A DNA stretch of 51,197 nt, from NCBI GenBank assembly GCA_018676675.1, contig JABHEG010000206.1:1-51197 (forward strand), written 5' to 3'. Made by a program: the position numbers and the translations under genes. The notes beneath the pieces were generated by a model that saw only the letters and a program-made list of their open reading frames with translations, was not told the DNA's origin and did not search any database. This DNA is from Lentisphaerota bacterium (GTDB taxonomy: Bacteria; Verrucomicrobiota; Lentisphaeria; Oligosphaerales; JABHEG01). This document shows positions 16,975 through 25,192 of the stretch, piece after piece; the first letter of the stretch is position 1, and every line of letters starts with the position of its first letter.

Positions 16975-19900
16975 GGTCCTCATCATAGGGAGAACGATCA
17001 TCAAGACACGAAGTACCCTTGTCACGGTTCTCTGTGCCCTGGCCGTTTCGGCAGCCGGTGTGCACGATTACCCGGCTTACAGGATTGGCGAGAAACCAAC
17101 AATGGACGGCAACCTGGACGACGCCGTGTGGCACGGATTGCCGCGAGGAAAAGGCTTCCTCATGGTCGGCGGCCCAGGCTTTGCCTGGCGCAAACCCACC
17201 TCCTTCCGTATGGGATGGACCGACGACGGACTCTACGTTGCCGTGCGCTGCCGAGAGCCATTCAGACACCGCATCCACCCGTTAACAGCCGATGGCGACA
17301 AGCTGTGGTCCGACGAGAGTGTCGAGCTGTTCCTTTCGGTCGATGGCAAGGACTATTGCCAGTTCATCTTCAACACCGTGGGGGCCCGCTGGCATGGAAA
17401 GGGCTCCCAGGAAGGGACAAAGGAACAGCCCGTCCGGGACTGGACCGCGACGGCGGGGAAGCCCGGCGACGATTGGACCGCGGAGGTGTGGATCCCGTTC
17501 TCTGTTGTGGGAGCCAAGCCGCAACAAGGGGATGTGTGGACGTTCAATATTGGCCGGAATGCCGTTCTCAGTCCCGCAGTCGAGCGACATTCGTGCTGGG
17601 CTCCTGTTCGGCGCGGGTTCGCAGACGTGTCCGCGTTTGCGTCCCTCACGTTCATGGGAGCACCTGCGGCAGCGACGCTGCCGGCCATCAACCAGCGGCT
17701 GAACGATCCGTTTCACGCGTTCTGCGCGAAGCTGCGGGACGGTTTGACGACTCCCGTCAAGAACCGCTCGTTTGAGGACGGCCTCGCCCATTGGGGGCGA
17801 CGCGAGCCGCGGCGAACCAGCATCGATGAAGCGACTGCCACGTTCGGTCGGTGCGCAATCCGTTTGGACGGTGTCCTGGCACCCGCGGAGGCGCCCGTCC
17901 ACGTCGCCGCATCGCAGTCCGTCACCCTCAAGCCCGGTACCCGGTATATCTTGCGGGCCGACATCAAACGTTCCAAACTCACCGGCCACATCAGTGTGGA
18001 CGTCATTGAGCGCGACGCCAAGAACGCCTCCTGGACATACCACAGGTGCGGGACCCATCCGGGCGAAGGAGATGTCGCCGGTGAATGGGAACGCCACGAG
18101 ATCCGCTTCAAGACCAGCGACAAGCTCCTGCAATCCCAGGTCATGCTCTACAACATCGGCAGCAATGCCGTGGCCTGGTACGACAATATCGAGCTTCTGG
18201 AGGACGACGGGTCGGCTGGAAAGAGCGCCGTGCCCAGAGATGTTCGGAACCTCGTCTTCGAGCTCTCCGTGCGCAATGCGACCGCCACGGTGCGGATCAA
18301 CGGTGAGGCGATGGCGGTGACGGCCGGCGAACCGGTCTCGACAGCGATCCGGGAAGGCTTCACGGTCATTGCCGTGGAGGCGGAGGCGGAGGGAGAGACC
18401 CCGGGTGTGAAGTTCACGGTCCGCGATCACCCGGAGACGGACGGGCGCTGGCGCGTCTCAGGGGCACCGGACACTCCCGCGGCATGGCTGACCGCAGACT
18501 ATGACGACACCGGATGGGATGTGGCGACTCCGGATGCTGGGGGTTATGTCTGGCCTGGCAGAGGCTCGAAGCGGAGCCGCATGCGCCAGATCCTGCTTTG
18601 GAACCGCACGCATCACGGTCCAGACCGATGCATTCTGCCGTTGATCAAGGAGTGGGGTATCAGCGAGGGCTCCGTCGAGACCGTGTGGAAGACCGTCTAC
18701 TCCCCGTTCCCGTTCCCGCTGCCGGATTACGAGTTCGTCTTCGACGTGCCGTCGTGTTTCAGGCTGCTCGATTTCATGCACGAGAACGGCAGGCACGTTC
18801 TCAACACACAGCCTTCGGGGTACCGCACTGAACGGATCTCGCACAACGGACAGGACTATACAAGATACCGCATCGCGTTCCCGGAAAAGCGGATGTACAC
18901 CGGCACGAAAGACATCTACAGCCGCTATCTGCTCTTGCCTGTCTTCCTAAAGAAGTGGACCGGCACGGGGGAAACGACCGCATGGTACTGCCGGCGGCAG
19001 GCCAAGGGCAATTTCACCGAACTGCAGCAGAAAATCCCGGTCCGGATTCTGCCTCCCATCAACGGCAGAATGCTGAAGAACGTGATGATCTCACAGTTCA
19101 ACGCGAAGCCATGGCGATATTCCCAAATCTCCCACGAGCACTTGGCCCAACACTGCACTCAGTCGTTCCAGGCAGGTTTCAATACGTGGGTCCTCAGCGT
19201 CAGAGCGACAAGAAACACCACCAATGATCCCTACCTGAAGGCCATCCATGACCGCGTCGTGAACGAAGAGAATGGCCGGATGATCCTGTGGGCAAACTAC
19301 CCCTATCACGGGACAAAAGAACCCCCATTCGACGCACCGCAGGGAACCAAGCAGTTTCTCTACAAGTGGATGGCCGAAGAGCCCCGGGCACGTGCCAGGT
19401 ACTGGGAAGACAGCAACACGTGGGAGACCAAGGGGCAGTGGTGCCCTTCGTACGCGTTGGGAGAAGGGAGGGAAGCATTCCACCGCGAGGTCCTCGCGAA
19501 CTACCGGCTACGGGTCAGTCTCCTGCCCGGGTGTTCCATTGTCTGGAGCGACTTTGAGGAAGCGCCCTGGGCCGGAGCCTCCATCTACTCGACGCCCAAG
19601 AGCGGGAAAGGCAGTTGGTGCTTCTGCGACGGCTGCAAAGAGACATTCCGCAAGTGGGGCGACCTGCCCGCAGACGCCGACCTCGCCGACCGCAACATCT
19701 TCGCCTCCTACAAAAAGGAATGGCACGACTTCCGCAGCCAGCAGGACGGGGATATTGCCAAGGTGTGCAAGCGCGCGGCGAACGAGCTCGGCCGAGAGTA
19801 CATGATGTACTCCTGGATGGCGCACCGCAAGTTCTGGCAGGCACTGCGGGGCAATCTCGACAGAGCGTTCCCCGGGTCCCCCGGCAACGGAGTGGCTGAC

Positions 19901-20491
19901 GGCTATCAGCAGAGAGCACTGGATCGCAACGCCACGTTCCTGCGCGACGAATGCGGCCTGGCACGGCCTCTGGTGATGGGACAGCGCTTCGCGTTCTTCA
20001 ACTTCTACGCGTGGCGGCGAGAACAGGACCATCGCGAATACTGGCGCAAATGGACCGTTCTTTCGCCCAGCGGCTACATAGAGCCAAAGACTTGGAAGAC
20101 CCAGGTCCTGAGGGTCGTGGCAGCGCACGGCGGCGGCGTAGACCTGCACAGTTCGATACAGTGCCCGGGCGGTATGCTGTACTGGATCGGCGAAGCAACC
20201 CGTGTCATGGCCGAATACGAAGACCTCTTCCACAAGGGCGAACGAGCGGACGACCTGGCCGCATGCGACAGTTTGGCGTACCCGGATGTGCTGGTTCTGA
20301 GAAAAGGGGCGGAACGTGTTGTCCTGCTTTTCAACGAGGGCGAGAAAGCCATGAGCGTCCTGCTCAAGAACAAGGACGTGTTGCCCGGACAGGCAGGCGC
20401 GGTTTACGGCACGGACCTGAAGACCGACACACCGGCGCAGATGCGCGTGACCGTCCCTGCACAGGATGTCGCCGTAGTACACCTGAAATGA
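16925..20491 (+). CDS. Giant exported CBM9-like glycoside-hydrolase-like protein, start uncertain
   Basis: Up to 1188 residues. The only ATG, at 16925, lies inside the previous gene and adds a polar stretch. A perfect signal peptide (IKTRSTLVTVLCALAVSAAG) begins just after position 16997, where the in-frame codon is ATC and AGGGAGA (16987-16993) is at ribosome-site distance. The true start may therefore be a rare ATC or a sequence error. After the signal comes a CBM9-like domain (about 45-250: PTMDGNLDDAVW, LWSDESVELFLS, WTAEVWIPFSVV). A CBM4/9-like jelly roll (about 290-430) and a GH2-like sandwich (WLTADYDDTGWD) follow. The C-terminal half has a TIM-barrel-like region with SIVWSDFEEAPW and the cysteine pair CFCDGC, then a small beta domain. 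It probably works with the preceding protein outside the cytoplasm. Confidence 0.78.
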   Translation: MLIAGLPSAARRCTRSEVLIIGRTIIKTRSTLVTVLCALAVSAAGVHDYPAYRIGEKPTMDGNLDDAVWHGLPRGKGFLMVGGPGFAWRKPTSFRMGWTDDGLYVAVRCREPFRHRIHPLTADGDKLWSDESVELFLSVDGKDYCQFIFNTVGARWHGKGSQEGTKEQPVRDWTATAGKPGDDWTAEVWIPFSVVGAKPQQGDVWTFNIGRNAVLSPAVERHSCWAPVRRGFADVSAFASLTFMGAPAAATLPAINQRLNDPFHAFCAKLRDGLTTPVKNRSFEDGLAHWGRREPRRTSIDEATATFGRCAIRLDGVLAPAEAPVHVAASQSVTLKPGTRYILRADIKRSKLTGHISVDVIERDAKNASWTYHRCGTHPGEGDVAGEWERHEIRFKTSDKLLQSQVMLYNIGSNAVAWYDNIELLEDDGSAGKSAVPRDVRNLVFELSVRNATATVRINGEAMAVTAGEPVSTAIREGFTVIAVEAEAEGETPGVKFTVRDHPETDGRWRVSGAPDTPAAWLTADYDDTGWDVATPDAGGYVWPGRGSKRSRMRQILLWNRTHHGPDRCILPLIKEWGISEGSVETVWKTVYSPFPFPLPDYEFVFDVPSCFRLLDFMHENGRHVLNTQPSGYRTERISHNGQDYTRYRIAFPEKRMYTGTKDIYSRYLLLPVFLKKWTGTGETTAWYCRRQAKGNFTELQQKIPVRILPPINGRMLKNVMISQFNAKPWRYSQISHEHLAQHCTQSFQAGFNTWVLSVRATRNTTNDPYLKAIHDRVVNEENGRMILWANYPYHGTKEPPFDAPQGTKQFLYKWMAEEPRARARYWEDSNTWETKGQWCPSYALGEGREAFHREVLANYRLRVSLLPGCSIVWSDFEEAPWAGASIYSTPKSGKGSWCFCDGCKETFRKWGDLPADADLADRNIFASYKKEWHDFRSQQDGDIAKVCKRAANELGREYMMYSWMAHRKFWQALRGNLDRAFPGSPGNGVADGYQQRALDRNATFLRDECGLARPLVMGQRFAFFNFYAWRREQDHREYWRKWTVLSPSGYIEPKTWKTQVLRVVAAHGGGVDLHSSIQCPGGMLYWIGEATRVMAEYEDLFHKGERADDLAACDSLAYPDVLVLRKGAERVVLLFNEGEKAMSVLLKNKDVLPGQAGAVYGTDLKTDTPAQMRVTVPAQDVAVVHLK

Positions 20492-20518
20492 GCGCCACTC
20501 GGGCTCGGCTGGGGGGGG

Positions 20519-20672
20519 GACTCCGCAATGCTATCAACTTTCTCTGGAGACGGTCGCGGCATGGCAGCCCCTCCCACTCTCGAGAAGCACACAATGTGGG
20601 AGGCGGTGCCACCCGGCGACTCTTCGGCCAGACACGGGGGGCAGAGAGAGTCAATAGCATTGGGGGACTCCG
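20519..20672. repeat. Nested palindromic element between convergent genes
   Basis: Two nested inverted repeats. Inner arms: TGGCAGCCCCTCCCAC (20562-20577) and GTGGGAGGCGGTGCCACC (20596-20613), the same two arm sequences as at 7013-7090 but in reverse order. Outer arms: CCGCAATGCTATCAACTT (from 20523) and its near reverse complement in AGTCAATAGCATTGGGGG (20648-20665). The rest of the 336-bp gap (20492-20827) holds no gene. Being nested, with conserved arms and a variable loop, the unit resembles a MITE or REP-doublet. It also lies at a site where two transcripts converge. Confidence 0.75.
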
Positions 20673-20827
20673 GCAGTGTGCGCCTGAGGGATGCGATGCC
20701 CAAGGCGTTCGTTCACACACCAAGCGCGTCAACCCCGCCGGTTTGCCGTCGTCGCTGACCTTGCCGGGAAATTGCACCGTGGCCTGATCTGAGTAGAGGC
20801 CCCACCCCGCATCCGGAAGCACCCCCC

Positions 20828-22018
20828 TCAGATGAACGTCAGTTCGGTCTCTTTGAGGTAGCGGCTGTCGAGAAGATCGCGGACCTTCTTGACGATGTTG
20901 CGGCGGATGTCCAGGTCAACCGGGACATTCGGGTCCTGATGCGCCTCGTTGATGCGCGTTCCAACCAGGAAGTGGATGACATCACTGTTCAGCAGATGGC
21001 TCACCATCGCTGTTGCCGGGTTACGGGGCAGATCCTCCGGTTTCCTCCCCTGCTCGAGGAGCTCGGCTACTTTGGCCAGGGTGATCGTCCCCTCAGTCAC
21101 CAGGTCTATCCCCGGCATGGTCGATCCCGGAGGAATGTCACCTGAGACGTTCGCCAGGTCGAGAGTGACCTCCCGTTTGAGTTCCCTTGAAATGATCCGC
21201 GCTGTCGTTCCCCCACAGACGGCTTTGCGCCCCTGGAACCCCTCCAGCGTGCTGGCCATGAGGCTGTCGTTCCGCTTCGAGAACGGCGGGCCGGTGACCA
21301 CAAGCAGGCGTCGCGGACGTCGGAAGTAGATGACCCCACACGTGGTGTCGTCTTTAGATGCATGCTCATCGTTGGCGACTGCTCTCTCAACCACCCGACG
21401 AGCAAGATCCCGCGCCGAAATGTGGGGATTGCGCCCGACCTCCTCGGTCACGAACAGCCCCACCTCATCTGTCCCCCAGCCAAGCGGCATGTTCGGACGC
21501 CCCATCCCGGACTGGTTCACCCCGTCGGAGAAGAACACGATCCGGTCCCCGAAGCGACAGCGCAGGTGGGCGGAGGACAGCTGCCGCTCCCCGGGCACCC
21601 CTTCCCGGCACCCCAGATCAATCGTCGTCTTCCGGACCTCGGCCAGGCGGCCATTCCGAATCAGCATAAAGGGCGGATTGTCATGCTCGATGATACGCGT
21701 GTCGCCTGCGGAATCAATGTCCACGATGGTGAAGGTCGAGTAGCCGATCCGGCGTTCGCTGCACACGGGCAGGATGTCCATCATGATCCCGGCCGTTTTC
21801 TCGATGTCGGTGTCCACGGAGACGAACTTGAGGGCCATGCTGCTGGTCAACGTGGCCAGAACACTCGCCTTTATGCCGCTTCCCAGGCCATCCGCCAGCA
21901 CAGAGATCACCCGATCACGGTCGCCGACCTTCTGGGACAGAAACGCGTCACCACTGACCGGCTCACTGTGTTTGCCGACCTGGTAGTGATCAACCTCGAT
22001 GAAGCACGATGTGGTCAT
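20828..22018 (-). CDS. SpoIIE/PP2C-type protein phosphatase linked to a hydrogenase-like sensor
   Basis: A 396-residue cytoplasmic phosphatase. Its N-terminal about 250 residues carry the SpoIIE/PP2C metal-binding aspartates: D24 in VSGDAF, D43 in LADGLGSG, one in FFSDGVNQ and the closing KDDTT. The remaining about 140 residues (TGPPFSKRNDS onward) include GGTTARII and a helical C-terminus and match nothing I can name. ATG overlaps the stop of the upstream hydrogenase-like sensor by four bases (22015-22018), so translation is coupled and the two products probably act together. Phosphatase-linked [FeFe]-hydrogenases form HydDB group C3. The expected target would be an anti-sigma antagonist or a phosphorylated regulator; none is encoded in the window. 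Confidence 0.88.
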   Translation of the reverse strand: MTTSCFIEVDHYQVGKHSEPVSGDAFLSQKVGDRDRVISVLADGLGSGIKASVLATLTSSMALKFVSVDTDIEKTAGIMMDILPVCSERRIGYSTFTIVDIDSAGDTRIIEHDNPPFMLIRNGRLAEVRKTTIDLGCREGVPGERQLSSAHLRCRFGDRIVFFSDGVNQSGMGRPNMPLGWGTDEVGLFVTEEVGRNPHISARDLARRVVERAVANDEHASKDDTTCGVIYFRRPRRLLVVTGPPFSKRNDSLMASTLEGFQGRKAVCGGTTARIISRELKREVTLDLANVSGDIPPGSTMPGIDLVTEGTITLAKVAELLEQGRKPEDLPRNPATAMVSHLLNSDVIHFLVGTRINEAHQDPNVPVDLDIRRNIVKKVRDLLDSRYLKETELTFI

Positions 22019-23751
22019 CGTTCCTTCCCCTGATCATCAATCGACTTCGGCGAGAAGGAATCGATAATCGCGTTGAGGCTGATCTGTGATTCAGCGGCAT
22101 TTTCCCCCAGCAGGTAGGCGATCTTCTGCACGGTCGTCAAGTGCTTGTGGATGACATCCTGCGCCTCCCGGATCACCTGCTCTTTCTGTACGGCGGGTTC
22201 GGTGATGTCCTGGATGATCCCCCCGACGATGCGGTGCCGCTCGATTGTGAAGATAGACATCCGGTAGACCGTGTTCGCATGCTCGACGTCACGATCGAGG
22301 ACCTCCTCACCACCTTCGAGAACGCGCTCGAAGAAGCCGGCGAAGAACGGGGCCACCTTGGGGAGCAACGCCCCCTCAAGCCCCGGGTTCGCTTCATGGC
22401 AGAGCACGGCATCCGGCCCCATAAGTTCAGCAAAACGCTGGTTGCATTCCACAATGCGCAGGTTCCGCTGGACGATCACCACACCGGACGGCATGGTCTG
22501 AATCAGAGCATTCGCCTTCTTCTGGGCGAGTTTCTTCATGTAGGAAATGCACATAGTCGGTTCGGCCTTGCCGTCGAGAAGCGCCTCGGCAAACTCACGG
22601 CAGTCGGCATAGCCACAGCCACCGCAGTTCAGCTCATCCTCAGCGGTGTACTTGCCCACCATGCGCAGTGCCTCTAGAACATCATCCTCGCCGTGTTCGA
22701 CCTGATCAACCGGCGTCACGGCCCGGATCAGCGCGACATCCACCACGGGCGTCTCGGCAATAGTGGCAGGGTCATACTCGGTGTAGTCGATCACGCGATG
22801 GCGTTTGGCGATCGTCGCGCACTGACCGGCCGCCTGAGGGCCGTTCACGCAACCCCCTTCACAAGCCAGGAGTTCGAGGAAAACAGGTTTGGTCAAAGGA
22901 AGAGACTGCATCTCATCCAGGGCCTTGACCACACTGTCCACGCCGGAGAAGGCCATGAAATGGGCGTCGTGCACAGTGCAATCAGCCTGAATTCCTGCGA
23001 TCATGCCGCCATCAACCGGGTACAGAGCTCCCTCCTTGGCAGGCCCGGGCACAAAGCGGTCTTCCGGCCCTGACGTCATCTGCTGGAGGTCTATGCCGTC
23101 CTCCTCCATCCACTCACGCAAGTCTCTAAAGCTGATCGCGATGTCGACCAGATCCCCAAACGAATCCGCCTCGATCTTCTTGGCGATGCAAGGGCCTATG
23201 AAGACAACCCGGGCGTCCTCACCCAACTCCTGTTTCAGCAGACGACTGTGAGCCAACAGGGGAGAACACAGGTCGGTGACATCAGCCAGGCGCTCGGGCA
23301 GGTACTTCCCGATGAGTTCAACGATCGTCGGACAGGCAGATGAGATGATGACGCGGGGAGTCTGATCTCGGAGTTCATGCCGGAGTGTCGCCGATACCTC
23401 TTGAGCACCGAGGGCAGTCTCCGAGACTCCGGCGAAGCCCAGTTTGCGCAACGCGGCGATCAACACGTCTGCAGAGACATCCGTGAAATCGGAGACAAAG
23501 GAAGGTGCGAGCGACGCATACACCCGTGCTCCGCTGCGCAGGAGATGGCGAACCCGCCCCAAGTCATCACGAACGCGCTTTGCCCCGACCGGACACACGG
23601 CAACACAGGTACCGCAGGCCACGCACCGATCCGGCATCACCATCGCGCTGCCGTTCTCCACGCGGATAGCCTTGACCGGGCACTTTCGGACGCACTTGCA
23701 GCAGTCCTGGCACTCCGTCTTCTCGGTGTAAATCGGTTGCTGCTTTTCCAT
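22015..23751 (-). CDS. PAS-containing [FeFe]-hydrogenase-like sensor (HydS type, phosphatase-linked)
   Basis: A 578-residue cytoplasmic iron-sulfur protein from ATG 23751 (GGAG seven bases upstream). Two [4Fe-4S] ferredoxin motifs (CQDCCKCVRKCP, CVACGTCVAVCP) occupy residues 14-53. The H-cluster domain (about 75-345) shows SSACP (C140), GPCIAKKIEA (C188) and LACEGGCVNG (C297, C301). A further CX2CX4CX16C cluster (C376, C379, C384, C401) is followed by a PAS domain (about 415-530) and a helical tail. The proton-relay cysteine of catalytic enzymes (first C of TSCCP) is alanine, as I recall for the sensory enzyme of Thermotoga. It therefore more likely senses H2 or redox state than turns over H2. 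Output should pass to the overlapping phosphatase. A [2Fe-2S] gene and rex lie upstream on the same strand. Confidence 0.9.
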   Translation of the reverse strand: MEKQQPIYTEKTECQDCCKCVRKCPVKAIRVENGSAMVMPDRCVACGTCVAVCPVGAKRVRDDLGRVRHLLRSGARVYASLAPSFVSDFTDVSADVLIAALRKLGFAGVSETALGAQEVSATLRHELRDQTPRVIISSACPTIVELIGKYLPERLADVTDLCSPLLAHSRLLKQELGEDARVVFIGPCIAKKIEADSFGDLVDIAISFRDLREWMEEDGIDLQQMTSGPEDRFVPGPAKEGALYPVDGGMIAGIQADCTVHDAHFMAFSGVDSVVKALDEMQSLPLTKPVFLELLACEGGCVNGPQAAGQCATIAKRHRVIDYTEYDPATIAETPVVDVALIRAVTPVDQVEHGEDDVLEALRMVGKYTAEDELNCGGCGYADCREFAEALLDGKAEPTMCISYMKKLAQKKANALIQTMPSGVVIVQRNLRIVECNQRFAELMGPDAVLCHEANPGLEGALLPKVAPFFAGFFERVLEGGEEVLDRDVEHANTVYRMSIFTIERHRIVGGIIQDITEPAVQKEQVIREAQDVIHKHLTTVQKIAYLLGENAAESQISLNAIIDSFSPKSIDDQGKER

Positions 23752-23800
23752 GGGAGAGCTCCGGCACTGTCGCCTCATGGCTGGGTTCAGACGACGCACA

Positions 23801-24088
23801 TCAGGGGGCCGTTGCCCGTTCCACCGTCTGCGGGAAGTGCGCCTGCATGAGGTCCCGACACGAGTTCGGATCGACCCGATCGTACGTGACACCGTCTATC
23901 GAAATCATCGGCCCGTCTTTGCACTTGTCCATGCAGAGACAGCCTCGAATGCCGAGGGCCACATGCTCAAGCATACCCACGTCCTCCAGGTAGGCCCGAA
24001 TCGCCGCCAGATTCTGGCTGTTCCCTCGGGCGAAACAAGAACTGCCCATGCAGATGCAGATCTCGGGCAAGGTCTCTTGCTGTGACAT
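23801..24088 (-). CDS. Thioredoxin-like [2Fe-2S] ferredoxin
   Basis: A 95-residue protein with GGAG eight bases before ATG 24088; a longer open frame to 24232 is not supported. It has the cysteine pattern of thioredoxin-like [2Fe-2S] proteins (NuoE C-terminal domain type): C13 and C18 in CMGSSC, C52 and C56 in CMDKCKDGP, with the typical spacing of about 35 residues between pairs. The phrase GCLCMDKCKDGPMISIDG is characteristic of the HydC/NuoE-like family. It likely shuttles one electron within the cytoplasm and could connect NAD(P)H or a hydrogenase to the sensor encoded 49 bp downstream. No NuoF-like flavin subunit is present in the window, so its partner here is probably the sensor itself. 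Confidence 0.87.
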   Translation of the reverse strand: MSQQETLPEICICMGSSCFARGNSQNLAAIRAYLEDVGMLEHVALGIRGCLCMDKCKDGPMISIDGVTYDRVDPNSCRDLMQAHFPQTVERATAP

Positions 24089-24234
24089 CTTTCGGACTCC
24101 AGAACACGTAAACGACCGAGAAGCTTGAAAAACGCAGCCTACAGAGCGCGTGCCCCCGCAGGCTGCCGCAGACGTGGGTAGGAAGCCAAGCGTGTCGGGG
24201 CTCCACACCGGATCACGTCCGGCGGATGGCACCG

Positions 24235-24915
24235 TCAGTCAGGCAATGGGTTGCCCTGCTGCATACGAGCCTTGGCCAGCCGCTGAGAAATCACGGCCAG
24301 GCTGGCCGACAGTTGTTCATTCTCAACCACGACATGCTCAGGAACAGACAGAAGCACCGGAGCAAAATTCCAGATCGCTCTGATCCCACCGGAAACCATC
24401 GCATCGGCCACGCCCTGCGCCCCTTCCCCCGGCGTCGTGATGATCCCCAGACTGACATGCAGACGCTGAGCCAAGCCCGGCAACCTGTCCAAGGCCAGTA
24501 CATGGCGCCCGTGGATCTCGGTCCCGACCTTCCGTTCATCCACGTCGAACGCGGCAACGATCGACAGTCCCTTGCTGCTGAAACCATCGTAACCAAGCAG
24601 TGCTCGGCCAAGATTGCCGACCCCAACCAAGAAAGCCTCTGATACGTTATCCCAGCCGAGAAAGCGCTCGATCGCCTGAATCAGCCCATCGAGCTGATAC
24701 CCAACCTTCGGCTTGCCCGCGATCCCGGTGTAGGAAAGGTCCTTCCGGACCTGCGTGGCATCCCGACGAAGGAACTCTGCCAAAACGGTGCACGACACCG
24801 ATGTACGTTCCTGCGCCTGCAGTTGCCGAAGAAGACGCAAATACGACGGTAGACGCCGTAACGATGGCCGGGGGATCTGAGTCAGTTTTCCAGCATGATC
24901 ACATTGGGTAGTCAT
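24235..24915 (-). CDS. rex: Redox-sensing transcriptional repressor Rex
   Basis: A 226-residue repressor that binds DNA when the NADH/NAD+ ratio is low. The N-terminal winged helix is visible from IPRPSLRRLPSYLRLL to DATQVRKDLSYTG. The Rossmann domain follows with the dinucleotide loop GVGNLG (98-103), AAFDVDERKVG and the C-terminal swap helix. Length is normal for Rex. It is the first gene of the minus-strand sensor set and faces the second hydrogenase-like gene across a 277-bp AT-richer region, so it probably controls itself, the downstream genes and perhaps the divergent gene. The gap to the next gene (24089-24234) holds no gene. Rex commonly governs fermentation, hydrogenase and respiratory genes. 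Confidence 0.95.
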   Translation of the reverse strand: MTTQCDHAGKLTQIPRPSLRRLPSYLRLLRQLQAQERTSVSCTVLAEFLRRDATQVRKDLSYTGIAGKPKVGYQLDGLIQAIERFLGWDNVSEAFLVGVGNLGRALLGYDGFSSKGLSIVAAFDVDERKVGTEIHGRHVLALDRLPGLAQRLHVSLGIITTPGEGAQGVADAMVSGGIRAIWNFAPVLLSVPEHVVVENEQLSASLAVISQRLAKARMQQGNPLPD

Positions 24916-25192
24916 ACGTCAACCACTTCCGTAGATGCTTCAATCGCGTGTTTTTTCTCTATTTGGAAGATATCAGCCTCTCTCCCACCCGTCAACACCC
25001 ATGTCCATTTATTGGCGCTATTTTTCCTTATTCCCACGAAATGGCCCCCTCTGAGCACGTTTTCACGTGGCGGGAGGCCTCTTTTCGGGTTACATTTCGG
25101 ATGCGGTTCCCGGGCCGGCCAATCCCCTTATTGAGTCCGACGGGTGCGATTCGGAGACACGCTCAACTGTAGCAGCAGACGAAAAGAGACGA
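24916..25192. promoter_or_regulatory. Divergent regulatory region between rex and the second sensor
   Basis: This 277-bp gap separates two outward-facing genes and contains the most AT-rich stretch of the area (about 24945-25030), as expected for promoters in a GC-rich genome. The palindrome CACGTTTTCACGTG lies at 25056-25069. Its reverse strand contains GTGAAA, resembling a Rex half-site. No clear -35/-10 pair can be fixed. The second sensor's reading frame stays open back to 25067, but ATG 25193 is the better start. Confidence 0.5.
25056..25069. promoter_or_regulatory. Candidate Rex-like operator palindrome
   Basis: CACGT-TTTC-ACGTG is a 14-bp inverted repeat in the rex/sensor divergent gap. 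Known Rex boxes follow TTGTGAAA-N-TTTCACAA; this site shares the GTGAAA core on the minus strand but not the outer TTG/CAA. It is the only clear palindrome I found in the gap. Assignment to Rex is inference from position. Confidence 0.3.
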
